A stretch of 64,000 nucleotides of DNA from Bromus sterilis (GCA_950022295.1 OX465597.1:64281016-64345015), one strand, 5' to 3'; counted from the stretch's first letter, positions 1 through 11,248 are shown. The notes: a model not told the origin generated them from the letters alone. Numbers and translations: made by a program.

Positions 1-420
1 TGTTTACACTGGAATTTTCTGTTGCTTAATTGCGGCCCTATTTTCCTTTTAATTTTACATTGCTGGGTCACAGTATACCAGTGGCTGGGCTGGTGTTTGG
101 GTTCTTGCACATATCAGCAAAGTGAATTTGATTATATGCACAGATTTGTCATTGCTTCATGTTTGCACATAGAGCAATTATATGCACAACTTCATTCTGT
201 TCAAAGTGACTTTGACTTTGATTACATGCATATATTTAGTGAAAACTATGCCTAAATTGTATATATATGCCCAGATTATGTATCTTGATTTACTGTACAC
301 ATAGGATAGTAGATTTGCTCTAATTACCTGCTTCCTGTTGACCATCACTATTTTGACCTTCTTCCTGTTCATGTTCCTCTTGTGGAGGACTAAAATGTAG
401 GTCTAGCATCATCATCACCG
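1..420. other. Unassigned AT-rich DNA
   Basis: No coding frame, terminal repeat or TE motif is recognisable. The short open frames on both strands are low-complexity and mutually overlapping. It may belong to whatever element carries the minisatellite that follows. Confidence 0.4.
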
Positions 421-1135
421 AGGAGGAGCTTGTCGGAGAGCGGCTGGAGCTTGCCGGGGCGTGGTTGGAGCGTTCCGAAGCTTGCCGGAGCGCGGTTGGA
501 GCGTTCTTGAGCTCGCCGGAGTGTGCAGGAACTTGCCGAAGCTTTCCGGACCGCGGTTGGAGCGTTCTGGAGCTCGCCGGAGCTTGTCGGAGTGTGCAAG
601 AACTTGCCGAAGCTTGCTGAGCCGCAGTTGGAGCATTCTGGAGCTCGCCGGAGTGTGCAGGAACTTGCCGGAGCTTGCCGAGCCACGGTTGGAGCGTTCT
701 GGAGCTCGCCGGAGCTTGCCGGAGTGTGTCGGAACTTGCCGGACCGCGGTTGGAGCGTTCTGGAGCTCTCCGGAGCGTGCCAGAGTGTGCAGGAACTTGC
801 CGGAGCTTGCCGAACCTCGGTTGGAGCGCTCTGGAGCTCGCCGGAGCTTGCCGGAGTGTGCCGGAACATGTCGGAGCTTGCCGAGCCGCAGTTGGAGCGT
901 TCTGGAGCTCGCCTGAGCTTGCCGGAGTGTGTCGGAACTTGCCAGACCGCGGTTGGAGCGTTCTGGAGCTCGCCAGAGCTTGCCAGAGTGTGCAGGAACT
1001 TGCCGGAGCTTGCCGGACAGCGGTTGGAGTGTTCTAGAGCTCGCCGGAGAGCAGTTGAAGCTTGCCGGAGCGCGGTTGAAGCGTTTTGGAGTTTGCCAAA
1101 GTGTGCCAGGGCGTGCAGGACCTCGCTAGAGGGCG
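421..1135. repeat. GC-rich minisatellite with alternating 61/71 bp units
   Basis: Degenerate tandem repeat. Successive GTTGGAGCGTTC-like anchors begin near 463, 494, 555, 626, 687, 748, 819, 890, 951 and 1022. After the first short step of 31 bp the spacings are 61, 71, 61, 61, 71, 71, 61 and 71. The two unit sizes differ by exactly one copy of a 10 bp motif, GAGCTTGCCG, which also recurs inside each unit. Lack of stop codons in the unit produces long overlapping open frames on both strands. These encode monotonous repeats and are not convincing genes. Confidence 0.85.
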
Positions 1136-1164
1136 CAACTCACCCTGCTTGTCTCGTCCTGGTG

Positions 1165-1305
1165 CCCGATCTAGTGGTCCTGCTCGATCTGGTGGTGCTG
1201 CTCGATCTGGTTCCCGATCTGGTGGTGCTGCTTGATCTGGTGCCCGATCTGGTGCCTGATCTGGTGTTGCTGCTTGATCTGGCGCCCGATCTGGTGGAGC
1301 AAGAC
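1165..1305. repeat. Short tandem repeat of GATCTGGTG-type units
   Basis: GATCTGGTG(G/C), CCCGATCTGGTG and GCTGCT(C/T) words alternate for about 140 bp right after the first minisatellite. The array is open in several frames, so it extends the spurious open frames. About 200 bp of unassigned sequence follows. Confidence 0.7.
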
Positions 1306-1520
1306 GGGGGACGCGCTGGAGGCGAGGAGCGCTCGCTGGAGGTGTCGGGTGGTCGGGTGGAGCCGAGCGCTCGCTGGAGAGGAGCGGCCAAGGGGATATG
1401 GTGGAGCGCTCCCTGGAGAGGAGGCGTGAAGGTGGAGATGGTGTCGTTTGTGTCTAGTTTGAACTTTAGAGGATTTTTTTGTAAATTACCATTTGTATAC
1501 AGCTCGCGTCAGTTATTTCA

Positions 1521-1532
1521 GAACGGAGGGAG
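1521..1532. other. Stowaway-like transposon terminus
   Basis: The sequence GAACGGAGGGAG directly before a TA dinucleotide (1533-1534) matches the typical right end of grass Stowaway (Tc1/mariner-type) elements, which duplicate TA. It sits exactly where homology to the Gypsy gag region at about 15305 begins, suggesting an insertion into gag. The matching left end (CTCCCTCC...) was not found in 1-1520, so the element is partial or starts outside the window. Confidence 0.5.
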
Positions 1533-3282
1533 TAATTGATAATACCAGATGGTATTTTGTAAGGCACAATTTCAGTAGTGGTAGGAGTGACCACCACAGT
1601 CGTGGGGCGTTTCCCCATAAACAATGATCCAAGAGTAGAGGTGTCCATCAGGAAAAAAGCAGCAACGGCAAAATAAAAATAGGAATATATAAAAAAAACT
1701 TCCTTACCAGCTTCACTTACTAATAGCGTTACGCTCCCCGGCAAAGGCGCCAGAAAACAGTACTTGATGACCCTCAACTGTAGGGGATCGTTTGTAGTGT
1801 TTTCGATAAATAAGAGTGTCGAACCCAACGAGGAGCAGAAGATATTGATAAGTGACTTTGGTAAAGAAATAGCTGCAAGAACTAAAAGATAAATTTTTAG
1901 GGGTTTTCGGTATAATAAGAAACAAGAAGGTAAAAGCGAGCAAAGTAAAAGGCACTGAGGAGTAACAAGTGGCCCGATCCTTCTGAGCAAAGGATAGGCC
2001 TAGCAACTGAACTTGTAAAGGCTAATACGTTCTTGAGGACACACGGGAGAAATAGTCATGTGCATTCACCATATTCCGTATCGGTACTATGTGTTGTGTT
2101 GATAAGTGTTGAGTGGGTTGATTTATGCTAGTGCACCCTCTAGACTAAGATAAGTGCACTCTTATGATTAAACACCTTGCAAGCATCCGCAAATACAAGA
2201 TAGTAATTAAGGCAAAAGCCTAACCATAACAATACGATCGATGATCCATTGTTCCCTTGTGCAAAAGCGTGCGAACTGGGTTTTAGGTTTCTATCACTCC
2301 GGCAACCCACCGTAAGCATACTTTGTACACAATGTATTCCCCTAGGTCCTTAATAAGGCGAAGTGTTGAGTGTTTGACTCACACAACACCACTAGGAAAA
2401 AACAACATAACTTAAATATCAAACAACACATATTACTTCAACATCATATGACTACTAACAACTAGACTTCTCCCATGTCCTCAAGAACTAAAGTAATTAC
2501 TCACAAGACATAACAGAGATCATGATCAGTGGGGATAAATATATGATAAACAATCTGGACACAATGATATTTCTCCAACAAAACCCAATAGCATTCATCA
2601 CAAGGTAGCAATCAACACTAGTAGGGTAGAGAGGATAGATAGTACGGATTACAACACAAGATAAACTTGTGAGGTGAGATTGGATGGTGGTGGAGATGGT
2701 GCTGATGTTGGGGATGATGTTGATGATGATCTCGATGATGCCCGTGACGATGGTGATGACGATGGCGATGATCTCCCCTTCCCGGAGGTGTTCTCCCCAG
2801 CGGAATCTGCCCGCCGAAGATGTCTTTTCTCCTCTGTAGGTTTCCGCCACGGAGCGGCGGCGGAACTCCGAAAACTCTCCCCCTTTTAGGGTTTTTAGAC
2901 GACGAGTGATATATAGGCCAAAGGGGGCAGCCGGGAGTGGCCCCAGGGGTCCAGGCACCCTCCCGGCGCGGCTAGGGTGGGGGTCGCGCCAGGTGGCCGC
3001 CTAGGCACCCTGTGGCCCCCCTCTGGCCCCTCTTCGGCGTGTCTCCAATATTCTTCTGAAAAATGCCCACCGTCGATTTTCAGGTGATTTGGATGTATTT
3101 TTCTTTAGCAACTCAGCGTCAACTTTTTACCGCTGATTCCTGCGTCTGCTGCTTCGGCACCGGAAAGTTGTAAACTGTGTAAAATAAGCCAAAACAACAT
3201 AAGAACAACATCATAACATGAAATATATCAATGAATAGGAAAGAATTAGTATATAAAATAGTGATGCATTTTGGACGTATCA
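1533..3282 (-). mobile_element. Partial second copy of Athila-like Gypsy element (5' LTR plus start of gag)
   Basis: This stretch is collinear with 15303-17041. On the minus strand it holds an LTR (3282 down to 1765), a primer site with one change from the other copies (around 1737-1753), and a gag amino-terminal region containing PTTVVVTP and KIPSGIINY, as in the copy at 15419. Homology stops at the Stowaway-like terminus at 1532. It is a separate copy rather than the 3' LTR of the neighbouring element, because internal 5' sequence rather than a polypurine tract flanks it on the left. Confidence 0.8.
1765..3282 (-). repeat. Gypsy LTR (about 1.52 kb, minus orientation)
   Basis: Ends are TGATACGTCC... 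and ...TCATCA on the minus strand. The sequence is clearly homologous to the LTR at 15532-17041. A GAT/GAC-rich tract (about 2683-2770) and a TATA-like CTATATATC (minus, about 2908-2916) are shared landmarks. Confidence 0.85.
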
Positions 3283-3395
3283 ACTGGGATGGGGTTGTGC
3301 GGTATATCTTCCATTATTGAAAGATTGTCCGCCACTGGATGGGGTGCATTGCATAAACCAAAAGTCATACGCCAAGGACACGTGAAAGGGGTCTT
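3283..3395 (-). pseudogene. Remnant of Gypsy reverse transcriptase downstream of the nested insertion
   Basis: Read on the minus strand from 3395, one frame gives PFTCPW followed by a FGLCNAP motif, the standard continuation of Athila/Tat-type reverse transcriptase after the segment ending at 13084. Similarity is lost after about 50 codons' worth of sequence, and the fragment abuts the LTR at 3282. The reading frame resumes across the GTCTT duplication, which is what shows that 3396-13083 was inserted into this gene. Confidence 0.8.
3391..3395. other. Target-site duplication GTCTT (left copy)
   Basis: Direct repeat GTCTT matches 13084-13088 on the other side of the element at 3396-13083. Confidence 0.85.
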
Positions 3396-5267
3396 TGATA
3401 CACGAGATAACTTCTCGCCCCTCGTTGGTTACCCCAAGTGGAAGGTGAGATGCTGATAGCAACAAGTTTCCCTTAGCGAAGATGCTAAGGTTGAATGTCG
3501 AACCAATAGGACTCCAACGGATGCAACTAGGTAGTGAAGTGAACAATGGCGCCGTTCACAACTCTAAGTTGCTTACTTCACCTGGACCTGCACACACAAC
3601 AAATAGCTTTGCTCCCAATGAGTACAAAGGAGTTGTCAATTCCTCCGGCCTTGTTGTTTACAAAGGATAAAACGCACGGGATAATAATGATAGTGATAGC
3701 TACGGAAAAGTAAATACTGAAAGTAAATTGAAGGTGTAAACAGTGTTGGAAATATGGACCAGGGTACTACGATGTTCACTAGTGATGTCTCTCTCCCAAA
3801 AGACGGCAAAATAGCCATGCGAGGTAAACAAATTACAGCTGGGCAATTGACAGGATTATGTGCGCAAACCAATTCTAATTATGCTAAATAGAAAGGAAGA
3901 CGCTCAAATGCATGGGCAGTATGCCAAGACAAGTAGACCGAAATCCATCTGCATCTACCTACTAATCATCCACCTTGAGATATCTATGCAGAACATCTCG
4001 TCGGTATTAAGTTGCGAATCCCACCCAAAGTGTAAACTCAAAGCAACAGACAACTGCATTAAAGAACTTTGCGTAAAGTAAACAATCCTTGCACCCGCAA
4101 GTACAAGCACCGTTGTTTTCCCCCTTGTGGCAACAACACATCCCCTAGACTCATGTTTCTGTCACTCAAGCTAGTCATCTGGGGGCATGAACCCACAATC
4201 ATGCATAACGCTCCCTCTTGGAGTCACTACCTACTACTTGGCCAAAGCAATAAACAGCAACGGAGAACATGCAAATCCTTGGCTCGAAAAGCTAGCAAAG
4301 TCAGTTCGTTGGATTGGTCTGTCCGGTCTGTCAGTCAGGAAAGCACGTCAAGTCGGTTAATAGCTCTGGTCCGGTTTCTAACTCGGTGAATCGGTATGGT
4401 CTGGAGGCCCGACAATAACAATAGCAGATAGGTCAGTTGTTCAAGTCCGTCTGGTTGATAGGTCAGCTCGGTAAATTACTCAAGAACATAAATATAAAAG
4501 AAGAGAATCAAATATATAACTCAATCACAATCTGAACATAATCTCACAATCCATCGGATCCTAGCAAACTCAACATAGCAACAGCAGAAAGATTACATAA
4601 GTGCCTCGATCATGTAGGGCAGCTCACGAGGTATAATCCATGAAGAACAAAGAGGGGAGATGAACATCACATAGCTACTGATCATAGACCCATGGTCCAA
4701 GGTGGACTACTCACGGTTAATCCGGGAAGCATCCATGGTGGTGGAGAAGCTCCCGGAGGTGGTTCCTCCCTCCGGCAGGGTGCCGGGAAGAGGTCTTCTG
4801 GTGCTCCCAATCTTGGAAGCGCGGCGGCGGCGGAACAGAGGAGATATCGCAAAAAAGGGTTCCGTCTTCGAGGGTTTCTTGTCACGGGGAATAAATAGGC
4901 GAAAGGGGGCAGCCAGAGGTGGGCCATGGGCTCCAGGCGCCCCCCTGGCGCGGCCAGGGGTGGGGCCGCGCCCTCTGGCCGCCTGGGGCCCCCCTGGCTC
5001 CCCTCTGGCCCCTCTCGGGCTCTTCGCGAAGCTTCTGGTACGCTGATTTTTCCTATATATTTCCCAGAATTTTCCTGGTACTTTTAATAAGGGGGGAACC
5101 TGAAATAGAAAAACAGAAGAAAACAGGAACTGGCACTGGGGTGCACTGAGTTAATAGGTTAGTCCAAATATGATCAAAAGTGTATGGAAGTTCATCAATA
5201 TCATAGCAATATCACACAAAAGAGGCATGGAGCAAGCAGAAATTATAGATACGTTTTGGATGTATCA
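3396..5267 (-). repeat. 3' LTR of the non-autonomous element (1,872 bp)
   Basis: Homologous to 11420-13083 (1,664 bp) and to the solo LTR at 51873-53516. It is about 208 bp longer than its partner because of an insertion at roughly 4273-4480. A TATA-like CTATTTATT (minus, about 4891-4900) lies upstream of a GC-rich leader. Confidence 0.88.
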
Positions 5268-5281
5268 ACATCCCCAAGCTT
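5268..5281 (-). other. Polypurine tract
   Basis: On the minus strand AAGCTTGGGGATGT lies directly before the 3' LTR start TGATACATCC, the expected position for plus-strand priming. Confidence 0.75.
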
Positions 5282-5981
5282 AATTCCTGCTCGTCCCCGA
5301 GTAGGTAAATGATAACAAGCATAATTTCTTTTGTGACATGCTAACAACCATATAAGAACTTTTAAGTATATCAATCAAGGCACGTAATTCAATTCAAGTC
5401 ATAACAGGCAAGAGTCTATATCTGGCATTGAAACAAGCAACATAAGAACATAAAGGTGCAAGAGTTCTCGTTGTCTGTGACTGGAATGTCTCCAAATGGT
5501 GTTTGCGTGCAAGAAAGGGGATAGCGATATACGATAAAAAGTATTTTTATGTTGAGAACTCAATCTACTAAAGTTTCACACTTGGTTTTCTTTGGGATCT
5601 TATCTTGACTCATCCACAGGCCACTAGCCAGGTACAAGTCAAAATGATCCACTCCTTTTCGACATTTTGAGCACTCATGCAATGGATGAGCGTAAGCAAG
5701 AAAGTTTACACTTAGGATGGCAAAGAGAGAATATGGTGGAGGAGGAAGAGAAAAAGGGTGTGAAAGGCTCACATCAATGAGGACAATCATAGGCGAGAGA
5801 AAGCCAAATGATAGATATGATGTGAGGAATAGGGATTGCCATGCAACGGATGCACATATGAGCTAAGGTAATCTCTTCAATGGAACTAGTGGGGGTGCAT
5901 CCAACTTGCTTGCTCAAGAAGACCTAGAGCTCATTTGAGGAGGCTCGTCATTGGAATATACAAGCCTAGTTCTACAGTGTG
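5282..5981. other. Non-coding interior of the non-autonomous LTR element
   Basis: About 700 bp between the polypurine tract and the Copia solo LTR. Only short unsupported frames are present and no retroviral-type domain is recognisable. Confidence 0.6.
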
Positions 5982-5986
5982 AGGGT

Positions 5987-7787
5987 TGTTGGGAATGTGC
6001 CCTAGAGGCAAATAAAATATGTTTTATCGAGCATATTCCATTAGTTCATAATACGTTTGATACTATGCTATAACTGTATTAAGCGGAAACATTAATACAG
6101 GTGTGGTATACAAACAACCAGGTCCCTAGTAAACCCTAGTATACTAGTCCATTGGGCGATTGATGATCAAGGTTTCCTGATCATGAGACAATGGCGTCTG
6201 TTGACAATGGAGTCGTATCATTGGATAATGATATGATGGACATACACCCACCAGAAGTGTTGCGATGTGATCAAGTCACATAGTTCGACATTGCGATAAC
6301 TATAACGTAGTGACCAGATCCTTAGACCGTAATGATCATACGTAATTACTGTCTATTAGGATGCCTTGATTTGCTACCCACCGCCTGACTGAAATATGCT
6401 GGCCATAAAGGAGTACTTCAGGTATTCTGAAATAGATGGTTGATGAGTATGCAAATAGATCAAAGAGGGATTTGTCCATCCGTGTGACGGATAGGTACTC
6501 TGGGCCCACTCGGTGATATTGCATCATAAAGTTTGCAAACGTGTGACTAGGTCACGGAGTTGTAATATCACGGGAACGAGTAAACTTGTTTGTTGAGAAC
6601 GAGGACGAACTAGGTATATTGGATACCGATGATCAAACCTCGGACAAGCAAAGTACCATGGGACAAAGGGAACAGGCACACGGTTAACGGATCCAACAGC
6701 GATTGAAGTTCATTCGATGGAAGCGCAGGGGCTATCAAGGATTGTAACCAGGTCCAATTGATTAGTCATTGATCAATGAGAATTGTCTCGATCATTTCTG
6801 TTGTTTCTCGGACCATAGGGTGTTACACTTAAGGGTACTCGACGCAGTAAGGATTGATTCGGGATCACCGGAGAAATAGGAGAGAACACCGGAATTTTTC
6901 CGGCGATGACCGGAATTGTTCCGATGAAGGGCGGAAGTTGTTTCGGGTATTTTGAAAGGTTCAAAATATATTTAATAATGTTTTATTATTTAATTATATG
7001 AATTAAATATTAAAATATATTTAAATATAATTAAAAATGGAAGAAAAGGCATATGGGCCTCATAGGGCCCATTAGTGGGAGAGGGAGTCCGCCCCATGGG
7101 CCATGGCGCCATGAGGGGGGGCCACCCCCCTAGGGCTGCGCCAAAAAACCCCTCCCTTGGGATTAGTCCCACCCCGGAAGTGGAGGGAGGGTGGTACCCC
7201 TCCTTGGATTATATAAGGATGGGTAGGGTGCCCCTTTTTCTTCATACAAATTGATTTGAGACAAGTTTCTCTAATCTCTCTCTCCCTCCTTTCTCCTTCC
7301 TCGAGTGGACTCCCCTTGTTTGGAGTCTACACTTGGTTGGGGATTTCTCCACTATACGCACACCATCGTGCTGCTGGAATCGGGATCCGAATCCATCTTC
7401 TTTCCGTTGCTCTACTGGTTCGGAGCCCGGAGGGACGTCGGGTATACTGTATGTGTATAATCCCGCGAGGCACTACACTTGTGGTGCTACTTCATCGTCG
7501 TGGTCGTATCTCAAGGTCTTCATCAGCAACGTTCCGACGGGGACGTAATCCCGTCATCGGTCTACAAGGATCAGGCGGCTACAGGAGTGATCGTGGATCT
7601 GCGCGGCATCGGGGATTGCCGGTACGACTACACCAACCACGTTCATGCGGGAACGTTTCCCTCTTAACGGACTACATACTGGTATCTGATCTATTTCTGT
7701 CCGTTACTTGCATCGCCATAGCATAGGTCTTGGGAATGGGTCTCGTAGGTTATGAAAAAATTGTGTTTTCTGCCCCGAACCCCAACA
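5987..7787 (+). mobile_element. Copia solo LTR (1.8 kb)
   Basis: It starts TGTTGGGAATGTGCCCTAG and ends CCCCAACA. The opening resembles the BARE/WIS/Angela-type LTR start (TGTTGGAAATATGCCCTAG). There is no internal region or second LTR. Flanks AGGGT (5982-5986) and AAGGT (7788-7792) form a target duplication with one mismatch. Its position inside the non-autonomous element makes it the youngest layer of this stack. Open frames near 7256-7726 are part of the LTR and not evidence of a gene. Confidence 0.85.
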
Positions 7788-7792
7788 AAGGT

Positions 7793-9958
7793 CCCCACAT
7801 AGCTATATGCATGAATGATAATCTATATGGAGTACAAGATATAAGAGGGAGTACGAGTGTGGATCTCTCAAAAGGAATAGTAGTGTGCCCCCTTCTCTCC
7901 TCTTATTTCTTTTTCTCTTTTTTCTATTTTTTTGTATTTTTTGGTGGCCTCAATGGCTCTTTCTATTTCTCTCATTTGTCCTCTTTGGGATCTTTTAATT
8001 TGTCCACTTTGGGATCTTTTGATTTGTCCACTTTGGGATCTTTTCCTCACTTTAGGGGCAACACTCTATATATTACAAAAAGTATAGAAGATCTTTCACA
8101 CTTTACAAAGTACTCAAATCATAAAGAAGATGTAACTATCATGATGTATGCAAATGTATGCCTCTGCCAGTGTAGCAGGATATGCAATGATACTAGCGCG
8201 TCATGTAGCAATGATTAGGGCAAGGCCCAACTAGCATGCGGCTCATCGATCAAGAAAGTAGCATGTATGACATGAAGATCAAGTCATGAGAAGGTGGATG
8301 TTGCATGGCAATATATCTCGGAAAGGCTATGGAAATGCCTTGATAGGTAGGTATGGTGGCTGTTTTGAGGAAGGATATAAGGAGGTTTATGATGACAGAG
8401 CGTATCGTGCCAAGGGTTTGGATGTACCGGCGAAGGTGGACGCCAACTCTCGGAGTGAGAAGAAAGCAATGCACGGCACAGGAAAGGCTAGAAAAATATG
8501 GGAAGGTGGAAGTGTCAACTTTCGAATACTCACATTAGTCCGAAGAACTCATGCACTTATTATCGGTAACTCTCAATCTAATAAGGAGGTTCACAGAGAG
8601 ACAAGTACCCCGAGGAGGAGTGTATGGGGGTTTGCTTATCCTTGTGCATCCTCGATTCATGGTAAGTGAGTGTACTCTAATATTCGACCCCTTAGAAGAG
8701 TAGTGATCCATCTAGTAGCTAGAGTTCTCAACTAATTTGTAGGTTTTGAAAATAAACACGGATTGCCCAAAATACGACATATATCACTAATAGTCTAAAG
8801 ATCTTGACACCAAAAGTCCAAACATTACTCAAAACAACACATCAAAACTATTGCAAGTTACTGCTTCAAAAAGAATAGCAACCTCAATTACCTACTTCAA
8901 GTCAAGACACAAAACTCAGTGCAACAGGCAAACTCTCTAAACAAGATAAACATGAAAACTCAAGAGAGTTCCAGCAACAAACTAAACAAAATCTCTTAAA
9001 AGATAAGCATGAAAGCTAAGAGCAAAACATGACAGTAGCTACAAAAAGATAAAGAACACACACAGCAAAGATAAGCATGAAAAATCCTATGTTGTGTTCT
9101 AAATTTTGGAAGTGGAGCGTGTTTCTCTCCCACATAAATAAAGATGGGTTCTAACTTGTTATGAACAGCAAGCAAAGCTAAAGAAAACTAAAAATAAAAC
9201 CTAAGAGCGAGACGCTCCAAGAATAGCACATAACGCATGAAGCGATAAAAATATAGTGAAACGAGAGACGAACTGATAATTGTCGATGGAGAAGGGGATG
9301 CACGGGGGCATCCCCAAGCTTAGACGCTTGAGTATCCTTGAATATTTCTTGGGGGTGCATGGGGGCATCCCCAAGCTTGAACGCTTGACACTTCTTAATG
9401 TTCTTTCATCATCTTCCCTCGCACACTTGAAAACTCCCTTCATACATAACTCATCATAATCTGATTAGCGAGGTTAGTATCCATAATAAAATAATTTTTC
9501 TCTACTGGAAATAAGGATAATCTTGAAGAGCTACTGTTTCTCAAGATTGCCAAAAGGTTTTTGCAAAGAAAAAGTAAGCTTAAGGTTTGCAAAACGAAGG
9601 AAAGGAAAAACAGGACATAATCTGTGAAAAACAGACCAGCAGGTAGTAAAGAATTTTTTAGGGATACTTCTGCAACTCAGATAAAAAAACTGAGAACATA
9701 CGAAAGTTTCGTAATTGTGTAGAGCACGCTGTGTAAGCAATTCAGCTCAAAAAGATGAACTGGGATTTTTCTCTGATTTTTCTAGTCACGAGGACAGAAT
9801 CTGTTTTCTGGACAGCATGTCACAACTTTCACTTCCCTTGTCGTATGAGGCTATAAAAGGAACAAAGCTTGAAAAGTAAAGATACAATGATGTTGCTAAA
9901 GTAGTAACAATCATCAAGACCAGTAAAAACATAAGAAAAACTAAAAGGAAATCCTAAA
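7793..9958. other. Non-coding interior of the non-autonomous LTR element (right part)
   Basis: About 2.2 kb without a convincing coding frame. It contains a 24 bp tandem repeat at about 7983 and two direct copies of a GGGGGCATCCCCAAGCTT block (about 9304-9321 and 9361-9378), whose core matches the polypurine tract next to the 3' LTR. Confidence 0.55.
7983..8046. repeat. 24 bp tandem repeat, about 2.6 copies
   Basis: The unit CTTTGGGATCTTTTAATTTG plus TCCA repeats from 7983 with one substitution (A to G) in the second copy and a partial third copy. Confidence 0.8.
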
Positions 9959-10018
9959 TTCGTTGCGGGCTGCCTCCCGAAAGCGCTTCTTTAAAGCCAT
10001 TAGCTAGGCTTAAAGATT

Positions 10019-11248
10019 TTAAAAGATGCTCTCATAAAAATAAGAATTTGAAGCAAGAGAGAGCATCAAGAAGAAAATATGAAACACATTTAAGCCTAAC
10101 CCACTTCCTATGCATAGGCATCTTGTAAGAAAATAAATCAAATAAGCACAAAGAGACAGCATAGGATAGTGGAACAAGAACAACTTCAAAACTTTCAACA
10201 TGAAGAGAGGTGTTTTTGTAACATGGAAGTTTCTACAACCAAACTTTCCTCTCCCAAAGTAATTTTCAGTAGTATCATGAACAACATCAAGAATATAACT
10301 ATCACATAAATCATGTTGTTCATGACCTACGAGCACACGTGTATAGTTTTCAACACGGTCTTTAGGATCATAAGATAAATGCAACCCATCACGTTGAGCC
10401 TTGATAAGAGAAAAGTTCTCCGGAATATTTGGAGATATAAAAAGGATAATAGGACAATCAAGTGTGGGTGCAATAGCAATAATTTCATGCTTAACGTAAG
10501 GAACTATAGCAAGTTCATCTTCGTAAGCATCATCCATAGTGGCATCTTGGCCAAAAGTATAGAAGGCGTCAACTTCATCAAAAAGGGATATTTCAAAAGA
10601 ATCCATAGGATCATAACACTCATATAAGGTAAGAGTCAAAGAGTTACTCTCATTAGAAGGTAGACATGGATGGCTCCATTCTTCCTCCTTTTGTTCGTCA
10701 CTCTCCTCCTCTTTTTCATCCAAGGGGCTTTCAGGTTCAACAATTTCTTTTCCAATAGAGTCCTGCAAAACATTAGTCTCTTCCTTTGTGGGAGAGATTC
10801 TCTCAAGATGATCAGTAATAAAATAATTTGCATCGTAATTTTCCAAACAATAGTTATGTATAGCAAGACTCTCAGATTTGTAAGGGGCATCATCAATATT
10901 TTTAAGAAGAGAAGTAATTTCATAGGCACCCTTATAAGCAACAAATTCTTCTATTTGCTCTGCATCATCAAAATCATAATTTCTCTTAGCATAAGAAGCT
11001 AAGGTTTCATCATCATTGTACTCACATTGGAAAGCAAGGTGTTTGTGCCTCATAAAGCAACAAGATTCATCCCTGCAAAAATATATATTATATATTGAGC
11101 ACAAGTTTCTAGCATACTCATACAACTGAGGTATTTGTTTCCATAAGTGTATCCCCTTTTGAGACAAGCGGTGTTCCTTGTACCACTTTTGTCGATCCTC
11201 GGTGAATCCTCCATGCCAATAAGATCTGGTTTCAAAGAAGTCAGACAT
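10019..11248 (-). CDS. ORFan protein (409 aa) of the non-autonomous LTR element
   Basis: An uninterrupted minus-strand frame starts at 11248, 144 bases inside the primer site, the place normally taken by gag. I do not recognise a domain. The first 60 residues are rich in aromatic and charged residues (WHGGFTEDRQKWYKEH near the start) with several Cys between about 49 and 75. The centre (about 160-260) is strongly acidic with runs such as EKEEESDEQKEEE. The last 60 residues are hydrophobic and could form membrane segments. There is no zinc knuckle, DTG protease or YxDD motif. Retention of a 409-codon frame in an otherwise non-coding element suggests selection or recent insertion. It could be a highly diverged gag, an accessory or env-like ORF, or a captured host gene. 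Confidence that it is a genuine element ORF is moderate, and function is unknown. Confidence 0.6.
   Translation of the reverse strand: MSDFFETRSYWHGGFTEDRQKWYKEHRLSQKGIHLWKQIPQLYEYARNLCSIYNIYFCRDESCCFMRHKHLAFQCEYNDDETLASYAKRNYDFDDAEQIEEFVAYKGAYEITSLLKNIDDAPYKSESLAIHNYCLENYDANYFITDHLERISPTKEETNVLQDSIGKEIVEPESPLDEKEEESDEQKEEEWSHPCLPSNESNSLTLTLYECYDPMDSFEISLFDEVDAFYTFGQDATMDDAYEDELAIVPYVKHEIIAIAPTLDCPIILFISPNIPENFSLIKAQRDGLHLSYDPKDRVENYTRVLVGHEQHDLCDSYILDVVHDTTENYFGRGKFGCRNFHVTKTPLFMLKVLKLFLFHYPMLSLCAYLIYFLTRCLCIGSGLGLNVFHIFFLMLSLASNSYFYESIF

Noticed and set aside
390..1539. Long overlapping open frames on both strands (up to 338 residues) at the left end
   Set aside because: They arise from a stop-free GC-rich minisatellite read in several frames. 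The products are monotonous repeats with no conserved domain or plausible gene structure.
2674..2889. Asp-rich frame (GDDGDD-type repeats)
   Set aside because: Translation of the GAT/GAC-rich tract present in both Gypsy LTRs. No gene evidence.
7256..7726. 156-residue frame near a TATA-like sequence
   Set aside because: Entirely inside the Copia solo LTR (5987-7787). It most likely reflects the transcribed leader and not a protein.
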